Shown in pieces: positions 1 to 6,174 of a stretch of DNA of 18,073 nt. How positions within the stretch are numbered: position 1 is the stretch's first letter; each line of letters opens with the position of its first letter. Where the stretch lies: contig DCUM01000034.1 of NCBI GenBank assembly GCA_002327255.1, positions 203 through 18,275 of the forward strand, in the 5' to 3' direction. The stretch comes from a bacterium UBA2214. GTDB lineage: Bacteria; Zhuqueibacterota; Zhuqueibacteria; Residuimicrobiales; Residuimicrobiaceae. A program made the translations under genes and the position numbers. A model generated the notes under the pieces. The model was not told where the DNA came from. It worked only from the letters and a program-made list of their open reading frames with translations, and did not search any database.

Positions 1-28
1 GGCGACCCGCTGCGGGCACTGCACTTCG

Positions 29-142
29 GAATTGAAATAGAGGTTGTTTTTGCATCGAAAGGGCGATGCGCACGCCCGCATCGATGTCGCCCTTCATCCC
101 TCTGAATTGAAGTGGCGGTTGTTTTACATCAAAAGGGCATGA
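29..142. repeat. Imperfect direct repeat pair, period 75 bp
   Basis: Two related units of about 39 bp lie near 29-67 and 104-142. Both follow the pattern GAATTGAA-[AG]T[AG]G[AC]GG-TTGTTTT, then CATC and AAAGGGC. The stretch between them (about 58-94) can fold into a hairpin, because AAGGGCGA is matched by TCGCCCTT. The two copies differ at several positions and only two are visible, so this is not a CRISPR array. Nothing coding is evident. It may belong to a repeat array that begins upstream of the window. Confidence 0.5.
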
Positions 143-293
143 TCGTTCCACGGTTCCACAGCGTCTGAAAACTTCGGACAAGCCCCGGGCGTCTCCAGCC
201 CGGGTGTCCGGCTGCTGTGCAAACCGGGATGCGTTCAACGTCATGAATCACGCGCTTCCGGTACCTCGAGCCCCGGTCATGTCGGCGGGCAAG

Positions 294-413
294 CCCCGGG
301 TGTCGCTGTTAGGGCGGCCCCGGGTTTCCTGACGCGTTCGGCCTGCCCCATTTCACGAAATTAAGTATGCGGAATAATTTCCCCACGATGGACCTCTTTC
401 ATACCCGCAACTG
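294..413 (+). repeat. Dispersed 120-bp repeat, copy 1
   Basis: This block starts at CCCCGGG and ends at CCCGCAACTG. It matches 4480-4600 nearly base for base through its right two thirds (from CTGACGCGTTCGGCCTGCCC to the end). Its left end is a GC-rich imperfect hairpin built from CCCCGGG, GTCGC and CCCCGGG. A partial extra copy of the left end (AAGCCCCGGG) lies near 181-211. No reading frame spans it. It looks like a short mobile or REP-like element of unknown family. Confidence 0.7.
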
Positions 414-415
414 GT

Positions 416-445
416 GTCATTTAATGACGCCTGTCATTCAATGAC
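416..445. promoter_or_regulatory. Two tandem 13-bp palindromes, candidate operator
   Basis: GTCATTTAATGAC (416-428) and GTCATTCAATGAC (433-445) are each perfect inverted repeats around a central base. They differ only at that base and are 17 bp apart, centre to centre. They lie just past the dispersed repeat and about 320 bp before the secreted protein gene at 763. Paired identical palindromes suggest cooperative binding by a dimeric regulator. The regulator cannot be named from the window. Confidence 0.45.
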
Positions 446-510
446 GACAAATTTCCATCTCACCACCAGATAATCGTTATTATAACTCAAATAAAATAAT
501 GTAGATAAAA

Positions 511-527
511 ATGCCAACAATTGGCAT
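511..527. promoter_or_regulatory. 17-bp palindrome upstream of the secreted protein gene
   Basis: ATGCCAACAATTGGCAT is a perfect inverted repeat of 7 bp with a 3-bp centre, set in AT-rich DNA typical of a promoter region. Its right arm overlaps TTGGCATAATCCTTGTA (521-537). That sequence resembles a sigma-54 -24/-12 element with correct spacing but GT in place of the -12 GC. Either reading, operator or weak sigma-54 promoter, is possible. Confidence 0.35.
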
Positions 528-561
528 AATCCTTGTAGGGGATTTACCAGCATTCCGCTGC

Positions 562-589
562 AATCACCTCTGTGAGGAGAGGTGATTTT
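562..589 (+). terminator. Leader stem-loop with short T run
   Basis: AATCACCTCT (562-571) pairs perfectly with AGAGGTGATT (578-587) around a 6-base loop, and the 3' arm runs into TTTTC. The shape is that of a weak intrinsic terminator. It lies between the candidate operators and the gene at 763, so it could end an upstream transcript or act as an attenuator in the gene's leader. No leader peptide is evident. Confidence 0.45.
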
Positions 590-762
590 CTGTCTGCAAG
601 AATCAGTCTGTTGCATTGGCTTCATCACCGGCTGCCCGGCCGTGCCGGCTGTGCCTGGTGGTGCGTGGGTCATCATGGGTTCGACCGTTGGCCTCGGGGG
701 CATTCGCATGGACTGACCTTTCGGCAGAGTGCCCCGGATCAACGATGAGAGGAGTCTGGATT

Positions 763-3700
763 ATGAAAAAATGGTTACTGCTGTTGAGTGTGATTTTTTT
801 GACGGGCACCGTGCAGGCGCAGGAGTACTCCTATCTGCCGACTGCCGAGCTGCGCGATGGCAAGATGTTCGAGCTGATCAGCACCGGCGCTACCGGCGAT
901 ATCGGCACCGAGACGCTCGAGTTCCGTTTTGAGATCAGCCATTCCTGGAGCGAGCTGCGCCTGGGAATTTTCGATGGCGATATCAGCATCAACGCGAGCG
1001 GGTATGCCGGTACCGGCCATTGGGATGGCAGGTCGGCCACGGTCATTCCGCCCAGGACGATCTACTCGGTGTTTGCTGATCCCAACAGCGACGGCAGCGG
1101 CCTGCAGCTCAAGGGCGTCTGGGACAGCGACATGATGCCCGATGACGCCTGGTTCGATTGCGTCGTGCCCCTGTCGCCCGACGCGCGCACGGAAAACGGC
1201 AACTATGTCTACCGGCTGCAGATCACATCCACCAATCCCCATTTTCCCCAATTTTATGCCAACCGTTTCAAAATACGGGTCAATGGCAAACTGGAGATCT
1301 ATCCCAATACCTTTGAATTTGTCGGCGCGCTCAACGGCCTGCCCGATCTGCCCTATATCTATCCCAATACCATCCTGACCCCGCCCTACGGCCCCTTCGA
1401 ACCCACGACCTATGACGGCATTTTCCACTGGTATTTCTACCTGCCCCGGCCGGTCACCCATATCGAATTCTGGGATGGCGAGTTCGATTACGGCCAGGCC
1501 AGTCTCAGTCTGCCCCACGATACCGATGATCCCAATACCCCCAACGATGTGCTGCCGCCCTGGGGTTATCTCGGCGATGAGACCCTGCCGGAAGGCGTGA
1601 ATTTTGGCGCACCGGTTGACGATTCCTCATCCCCTATCTACCGCCGGACACCCCATGTGTACTACGAATTGATCGCACCCGATGGCCAGGTCTTTCGCAA
1701 CGACAATCCGTCGGGAAATCGCGAATGGGAGCGATTCCGTGTCGATACCGCGCCCTTTGACCCGGCTGTGATGGACTATCACACGGATTCGCTTCCGGCG
1801 GGTATCTACCAGGTGATCGTTTATGGCGTCGATCTCGGCAACTCCAAGAACTTTCGCTTCTTCACCAACATCGCCGGCGTTGGTTCAAGCGGTGAAGTGA
1901 TCATCAATGTGCCCATTCCCCCGGAACACTTTTGCTCGGTGGGTGATTTTGTCTGGGAGGATTTGAACCGGGACGGCATCCAGGATCCCGGCGAACCGGG
2001 CCTCCCCGGCGTGGTGCTGCGGCTCATCAACGACCTGGGTTATCCGGTCGACAACGTTGTCAGCGATGAAAACGGCTTTTTTCTTTTTAATACCATTCCC
2101 TCCGGTGCCTACACCATCGCAATCGATGCCGCCAGCCTGCCATCCGGCATGGCCACGACGACGCAAAACCTGCCTTTCCCCATTCATCTCGCGCACGGCG
2201 ACCGCTTCCGTGATGCGGATTTCGGTTTCGCCTCTGGCATCGGCACCGGCTGCCAGACTGTCTTCGCCTGGTACCAGCCCTGGTATGGGTCCTATGCCAA
2301 CGGCCGCTCACCGTACCGCCATTGGCTGGCCAGCAATCTCGGCGCTGCGCCCGATTCGGCCTCGTTCACGGTGTATGGCAACTATCCGGAGGTTGATCCC
2401 CTGCTGCGCCCCTCGCGCTACGATTCCTACGACGCTGATATCTGCGAATACCACATTCTTTCAGCCTGGGCCGCCCATATCGACGCCTTTGTCGTCGACT
2501 GGCACGGCATCGCGGCCTATGAACAATTTGCCACCCGCGGTCTGATGGACGCGGCGTGGCAGCTGCATGAAACCTTTGCTGCCGAGGGTTTCGATTTCCG
2601 CATTCTCATCGCCTATAACGAGGAGAGCGAGGGGGGCCTGGACGCCAATCTTGAATTTATCGGCGATTCCCTCTTCACCCATCCGGCTTATTATAATCAC
2701 CAGGAAGGCTTGCGTCCCATTCTCTTCGTCAACAGCCGCACCGGCAAGCTGAATCCGGCCGATTTCCGCGCCGCCGTGGCCCGGAATATCAGCGTCCCGG
2801 TCTATATTGTGTGGAACTGGGATCCTTTCAACGCCGCGCTGAAGGGTTATGTCGACAGCGTCTATCCCTGGCCGCTGCCGGAGAGATCCAATTGGGACGA
2901 CCTGTATGGATTGAAAAACGGCGATGAATATCTGGCCGAGTTCTACGCCCGGGCGCCCGAGTTGGGCTTGTCCTTCGTCACCGGCGGTGTCTATCCCGGT
3001 TATGATGACCGCGCGTTTGTCAACGGCCAGGATCACTGGATCGAACGCCTGGACGGCAGGACCTACACTTTCACCTGGGATCAGGCCTTCAAGAACCGGC
3101 CGCGCTATGTGCTGCTGCACAGCTGGAATGATTTCAACCGCGGCACGCAACTGGAGCAGTCCATCCTGCATCGGGACCTCTATACGCGGCTGACGCAGCG
3201 GGAGGCGATGCGCTGGAAAGGCGGCCTCTCGTGCGGCAATCAGTGGACGGCCCGCGACCTCAAAGTGCCTGAGCGGGTCTTTAACCAGCGCAAGGCCGGC
3301 ACAGAGCCCGGCTCCATCGCTGCGCTCATCGCGGCCATGGTTCGTGCGGGACAGCCGCTGCCGCTGCCCGCGCCCGTGCCGCCACCCGCCACAGTGCCGG
3401 CCAATGCCCTGGTTTTTGTCTCCGGTTCGCCGGCTTACCCCGGCGAAGAGTGGTCCAATGCCGTGGATGGCGATCTCGATGGCTGGGATGGCACGGTGAC
3501 TACCAAACCCCGGGGTGACGATCCCGGCGGCACGGCCTGGGCCCTTTTCCGTTTCGGCGACCACGGCCTCTATCAATTCGATTACATCACCCTGCAGACC
3601 GATAACGGCGTCTCTGATGATGCGGTGTGCGAACGCCAGGCGCAGCGGATCGAAGTGCTGGTTTCAACCACCGGACAGCAGGCGGAGGATTTCGCATCCG

Positions 3701-4170
3701 TGACGGCGATCAAGGTGCGTTCGGGCGGCCAAATGGAATGGTATGCCCTGGGGAGAGTGGTGCAGGCGCGCTATGTCAAACTGCTGATTCACGATCCCAA
3801 ATACACTTCGGGAGGCTGGCGCCAGATTGTCGAGTTCGGCGTCAATACCAGAGAGCGCCAGGGCGCGGCACCCGCCGGTTTGGAAACCAGTGTGGCCGGA
3901 CTTATTGACGAATACAGGCTGGAGCAAAATCATCCCAATCCCTTCAATGCAGAAACGGTGATTTGCTACCAGATCCCGGCGCCGTGCCGGGTCACCTTGA
4001 GAGTGTATGACCTTCAGGGCCGTGAGGTGGCGAGTCTCGTCGATGGCCTGCAGACGCCCGGACTTTACCGTGCTGTGTGGCGGACGGAAAATCTTGCCAG
4101 CGGCGTCTATTTCTACCGTTTTCAGGCGGGATCGTTTGTCGACAGCAAACGGCTGGTATTGCTGCGATAA
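763..4170 (+). CDS. Secreted SdrD B-like / GH99-like / discoidin-like protein with T9SS sorting domain
   Basis: This is a 1135-residue exported protein. The start at 763 is chosen because GAGAGGAG lies just upstream and the protein then opens with a clean signal peptide (MKKWLLLLSVIFLTG, cleavage near AQA). The frame stays open 49 codons further upstream, but that part looks random. Residues about 20-390 are beta-rich and unassigned. An SdrD B-like repeat lies at about 390-460 (VGDFVWEDLNRDGIQDPGEP). A GH99-like/WbsX-like TIM barrel spans about 500-830 (AWYQPWYG near 501, WNDF near 788). A proline-rich linker lies near 865-880 and a discoidin-like (F5/8 C) carbohydrate-binding region at about 886-1027. 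The sorting domain is about 1050-1135 (NHPNPFNAETV, SGVYFYR). The two residues expected to be catalytic Glu in the GH99 motif appear as Asp790 and Arg793, so activity is doubtful. A surface glycan-binding or glycan-processing role is inference. Confidence 0.85.
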   Translation: MKKWLLLLSVIFLTGTVQAQEYSYLPTAELRDGKMFELISTGATGDIGTETLEFRFEISHSWSELRLGIFDGDISINASGYAGTGHWDGRSATVIPPRTIYSVFADPNSDGSGLQLKGVWDSDMMPDDAWFDCVVPLSPDARTENGNYVYRLQITSTNPHFPQFYANRFKIRVNGKLEIYPNTFEFVGALNGLPDLPYIYPNTILTPPYGPFEPTTYDGIFHWYFYLPRPVTHIEFWDGEFDYGQASLSLPHDTDDPNTPNDVLPPWGYLGDETLPEGVNFGAPVDDSSSPIYRRTPHVYYELIAPDGQVFRNDNPSGNREWERFRVDTAPFDPAVMDYHTDSLPAGIYQVIVYGVDLGNSKNFRFFTNIAGVGSSGEVIINVPIPPEHFCSVGDFVWEDLNRDGIQDPGEPGLPGVVLRLINDLGYPVDNVVSDENGFFLFNTIPSGAYTIAIDAASLPSGMATTTQNLPFPIHLAHGDRFRDADFGFASGIGTGCQTVFAWYQPWYGSYANGRSPYRHWLASNLGAAPDSASFTVYGNYPEVDPLLRPSRYDSYDADICEYHILSAWAAHIDAFVVDWHGIAAYEQFATRGLMDAAWQLHETFAAEGFDFRILIAYNEESEGGLDANLEFIGDSLFTHPAYYNHQEGLRPILFVNSRTGKLNPADFRAAVARNISVPVYIVWNWDPFNAALKGYVDSVYPWPLPERSNWDDLYGLKNGDEYLAEFYARAPELGLSFVTGGVYPGYDDRAFVNGQDHWIERLDGRTYTFTWDQAFKNRPRYVLLHSWNDFNRGTQLEQSILHRDLYTRLTQREAMRWKGGLSCGNQWTARDLKVPERVFNQRKAGTEPGSIAALIAAMVRAGQPLPLPAPVPPPATVPANALVFVSGSPAYPGEEWSNAVDGDLDGWDGTVTTKPRGDDPGGTAWALFRFGDHGLYQFDYITLQTDNGVSDDAVCERQAQRIEVLVSTTGQQAEDFASVTAIKVRSGGQMEWYALGRVVQARYVKLLIHDPKYTSGGWRQIVEFGVNTRERQGAAPAGLETSVAGLIDEYRLEQNHPNPFNAETVICYQIPAPCRVTLRVYDLQGREVASLVDGLQTPGLYRAVWRTENLASGVYFYRFQAGSFVDSKRLVLLR

Positions 4171-4211
4171 GTATCAGGTGTCCCGGGGAGGGTCAGAGGG
4201 AGGGTTGTCGC

Positions 4212-4240
4212 AAAACGGCGGGCTGTGGGCCCGCCGTTTT
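4212..4240 (+). terminator. Rho-independent terminator of the GH99-like gene
   Basis: AAAACGGCGGGC (4212-4223) pairs perfectly over 12 bp with GCCCGCCGTTTT (4229-4240) around a 5-base loop. The hairpin starts 41 bp after the stop codon at 4170. The A-rich left arm means it can also work on the opposite strand. A group II intron fragment begins almost directly after it. Confidence 0.85.
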
Positions 4241-4245
4241 CAATG

Positions 4246-4435
4246 GTGTGCTCGGCATGTTCCATAGACCTGGGAGTGCAAGTCTCCCATGAGCCCGGTA
4301 AGGGGAATCATTAGCCGGACGGCAAGGATGACCGGGGCGACCCGGCGCTTGAAGGAAGCCGCAGGCAAATCACCGGCCCGACGAACAGGAATCACATAGA
4401 GGCATGCAGACCGGATGAGAAGGCCATAATGGAAG
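4246..4435 (+). mobile_element. Truncated group II intron, 5' domain I fragment
   Basis: The fragment opens with GTGTG, which fits the GUGYG 5' end of group II introns. It continues with strings I recognise from domain I of bacterial group II introns: GGGAGTGCAAGTCTCCC, GAGCCCGGTAAGGGGAATCA, TTAGCCGGACGGCAAG, GAAGGAAGCC and GACGAACAGGAATC. The sequence stops resembling an intron near 4435. No reverse transcriptase/maturase frame and no domain V hairpin follow, so it cannot splice by itself. It lies 5 bp after a terminator hairpin, the preferred target of group IIC introns. The class is not certain from this piece, and the 3' border is approximate. Confidence 0.72.
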
Positions 4436-4450
4436 CGGCGCGCCAAAAGA

Positions 4451-4633
4451 TTCACACCCCCAAGGCGGCGCGGACGTTGCCCCGGGCGTCGCTGTATGGC
4501 GACCCCGGGGGTGCTGACGCGTTCGGCCTGCCCCATCTCACGAGATATTAAGTATGCGGAATAATTTCCCCACGATGGACCTCTTTTATACCCGCAACTG
4601 TAGTTCACACCCCCAAGGCGGCGCGGACGTTGC
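4451..4633. repeat. 30-bp direct duplication of the queG 3' end flanking a repeat
   Basis: The same 30 bases, starting TTCACACCCCCAAGG and ending GGACGTTGC, occur at 4451-4480 and 4604-4633 with no mismatch. The second copy is the genuine end of queG, including its stop codon. The first copy is detached. The 123 bp between them are almost entirely copy 2 of the dispersed repeat. This looks like an insertion that left a long target duplication, or a local rearrangement. Confidence 0.8.
4480..4600 (+). repeat. Dispersed 121-bp repeat, copy 2
   Basis: This matches 294-413 from CCCCGGG to CCCGCAACTG. The left end is a strong hairpin: CCCCGGG-C-GTCGC pairs with GCGAC-CCCGGGG around TGTATG, with one bulged base. 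The right part includes TAAGTATGCGGAATAATTTC, identical in both copies. No coding potential is seen. It is flanked by the 30-bp queG duplication. Confidence 0.75.
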
Positions 4634-5534
4634 GCATGAATCCGGCGTATTTCGTCCGTTTGATGCTGCTGCCGGCGAACAGGGTTTGAAAATCCTCTTC
4701 CGGCAAATCGGCATATTGCGTCAGGGCGATGCCCGTTCGCCAGGGACGGGGCCGAAAGGCCGGTTCGGCGGTGGTGTGCGCCCAGCGTTGGTTGAAGGGG
4801 CATACTTCCTGGCAGATATCGCATCCGAAGACAAAACCGTTCATTTTATGTGCCCATTCCTCCGGAATGGAATGTTCCGCTTTCCGCTCGACGGTGAGGC
4901 AGGAGAGGCAGCGGCGGGCATCGAGCAGGCCGGGCGCCACCAATGCGCCGGTGGGACAGGCATCCAGGCAGAGGCGGCAGCTGCCGCAGCGGTTCCGGGC
5001 CGGGACATCGGCGGGCAATGCGATGTCGATGATCAATTCGCCGAGAACCATCCACGAGCCCACACCGGGGGAGATGACGAGGCTGTTTTTGCCCTGCCAG
5101 CCGATGCCGGCGCGCTGTGCCCAGACCTTTTCCAAAACCGGCGCGGAATCCACAAATCCGCGGCCGCTGCTGCCCGGCGCCAGCGCCTGGATTTTGTGCA
5201 GGAGCTGCTGCAGGCGCTCCCGCATCACCTCGTGATAGTCGCGTCCCCAGGCGTAGCGGGCGATGCGGCCCTCGTCAGCGCCCGGCGGTTGCGCGCGCGC
5301 GACAAAGTAATTCAGTGCCACCACGACGATGGATTGCGCATTTTCCACGAGGAGGCGCGGGTCATGGCGCTGCGCCATGCGATCGGCCATATAGTGCATG
5401 CCATCGTGGCAGCCGCTCGCCAGCCACTGCTGCAAACGGGCCGGCGGCAGGGCTTCGATGCGGGCGATGCCAACGCGGTCGAATCCGAGGTTCAAGGCCG
5501 CGGATTTGATTTTTTCAGCAAGAAGCGTTGAGAT
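4605..5534 (-). CDS. queG: Epoxyqueuosine reductase QueG
   Basis: QueG reduces epoxyqueuosine to queuosine in tRNA wobble position 34, the last step of queuosine synthesis. It is a cytosolic cobalamin and [4Fe-4S] enzyme. Counting from the TTG codon at 5495, two iron-sulfur clusters are visible: CGSCRLCLDACP (Cys170, 173, 176, 180), and Cys196, Cys199 plus GCDICQEVCPFN (225, 228, 232). The FVDSAPVLEK stretch holds the probable catalytic Asp. The end (IKRTKYAGFMRNVRAALG) is the normal end of QueG forms without HEAT repeats, so the body is complete. The start is the problem. The family-typical N-terminus (EKIKSAALNLGFDRVGIA) reaches back past the TTG, which has no ribosome site. An AGGAG stands 7 bases before an in-frame ATC at 5534, and no ATG, GTG or TTG lies between. 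I give the ATC start; the alternative is TTG at 5495 (296 residues). Confidence 0.9.
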   Translation of the reverse strand: MSTLLAEKIKSAALNLGFDRVGIARIEALPPARLQQWLASGCHDGMHYMADRMAQRHDPRLLVENAQSIVVVALNYFVARAQPPGADEGRIARYAWGRDYHEVMRERLQQLLHKIQALAPGSSGRGFVDSAPVLEKVWAQRAGIGWQGKNSLVISPGVGSWMVLGELIIDIALPADVPARNRCGSCRLCLDACPTGALVAPGLLDARRCLSCLTVERKAEHSIPEEWAHKMNGFVFGCDICQEVCPFNQRWAHTTAEPAFRPRPWRTGIALTQYADLPEEDFQTLFAGSSIKRTKYAGFMRNVRAALGV

Positions 5535-5554
5535 GGAATAGCTCCTGATATAAT

Positions 5555-5863
5555 TTGGGGTCGGACCAAATTAAATTTTTGTTTTTAAATATATTAAATC
5601 TTTTTTTTGCCTCAAAACCGGCCTTAGAATGCAAATTTTACCCGGAAATATTCATTCTAAGAGAAATTTCAGGCATAAAAAAAATGTTTTTATATTTTGA
5701 AATTTATCGTATTGATCGAAATGGACGCTTCCATCGCTGACTTTATCACTTCTATGACTTAAGAGCGATTTTTTGGGAAGAAAAATGTATTCTAAGGTCT
5801 ATTTTATACATAATTATGGCTTATTCATTTGTTTTAACTATAATTAATTTGGTCCGACCCCAA
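5555..5863. mobile_element. MITE-like element with perfect 20-bp terminal inverted repeats
   Basis: The left end TTGGGGTCGGACCAAATTAA (5555-5574) is matched exactly, in reverse complement, at 5844-5863. The 309-bp element is strongly AT-rich, unlike the GC-rich genes nearby. It carries no plausible gene. An internal hairpin pairs CTTAGAATG (5623-5631) with CATTCTAAG (5653-5661). The left 180 bp recur at 13614-13797. The left end stops about 10 bp before the ribosome site of queG, so the insertion removed or replaced that gene's natural upstream DNA. Confidence 0.8.
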
Positions 5864-5887
5864 TAAGGACCAATAAGGCCAATAAGG
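5861..5887. repeat. Short tandem repeat CAATAAGG x3
   Basis: CAATAAGG occurs at 5861-5868, 5871-5878 and 5880-5887, separated by AC and C. The array joins the right end of the MITE to the next copy of the repeat head. It may be a slippage product at a junction between two elements. Confidence 0.7.
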
Positions 5888-5955
5888 GGTCGGACCAAAT
5901 TATATTATCATTCTCCGCCATGATGCCTGTCGCACTGCGACTGACGCGACTGTCC
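5886..5955 (+). repeat. Conserved 70-bp repeat head, copy A
   Basis: The segment starts GGGGTCGGACCAAAT, continues CTCCGCCATGATGCCTGTC and ends GCGACTGTCC. It matches 13803-13873 with about five differences. Here the body is different from the MITE although the first 15 bases are the same. It leads directly into a fragment of a Y2 transposase, as does copy B. Confidence 0.75.
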
Positions 5956-5963
5956 GGCGAGAG

Positions 5964-6100
5964 GGAGAACCCGGTTACGTGGGGGCGATACAGACGTTTG
6001 GTGACCTGATCCCCCATTATTCGCTGCACCCCCGGTGTCTGCCACGGTGGCCTTCATCCTCCAGCCGCCGCTGATGCGATAGTCAAATATAGCAGTTTCT
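5964..6100 (+). pseudogene. Remnant of a Y2 (IS91-like) HUH transposase, middle part
   Basis: The frame starting at 5964 reads GEPGYVGAIQTFGDLI and then HYSLHPR. This matches the core of Y2 transposases, where IQTFGDLI is followed by H-[FY]-[SH]-P-H-[IL]-H, the metal-binding HUH motif. A 3-bp insertion (one Pro) and damage within HYSLHP spoil the HUH motif. The frame then ends at a stop, while another frame continues with a GV-rich stretch that fits the region after the motif. It is far too short to be active. It lies between two direct copies of the GGTC-GACC repeat head. Recognition is by motif only. Confidence 0.5.
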
Positions 6101-6126
6101 TGATCGGTGATCAAGCCCTTTTTAAA

Positions 6127-6149
6127 TTGGCGTCAGACCAAATTATATT
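6127..6149 (+). repeat. Degenerate copy of the repeat head
   Basis: TTGGCGTCAGACCAAATTAT matches the repeat head TTGGGGTCGGACCAAATTAT with two changes. It ends about 25 bp from the stop codon of the peptidase gene at 6175, so repeat DNA makes up that gene's downstream region. Confidence 0.6.
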
Positions 6150-6174
6150 GTTGTTATTAAATAAATTAAATCTG

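Noticed and set aside
29..142. Possible CRISPR array at the left edge
   Set aside because: There are only two units and they differ at many positions. True CRISPR repeats are nearly identical, and no cas gene is visible.
775..1518. Long minus-strand frame inside the GH99-like gene
   Set aside because: It lies opposite a gene with a signal peptide, known domains and a clear ribosome site. The product is low-complexity and Gly/Ile/Asp-rich, as expected from an antisense frame.
2461..3576. 371-codon minus-strand frame opposite the GH99-like barrel
   Set aside because: It is antisense to the conserved domain region, has no recognisable motif and no ribosome site. GC-rich codons on one strand produce such open frames on the other.
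4240..4824. 194-codon minus-strand frame over the intron fragment and the queG end
   Set aside because: It crosses a terminator, an intron fragment, a dispersed repeat and the end of queG. The product has no family resemblance.
4554..5531. 325-codon plus-strand frame opposite queG
   Set aside because: The minus strand encodes both iron-sulfur cluster motifs of QueG, while this product is Ala/Arg/Gly-rich without motifs.
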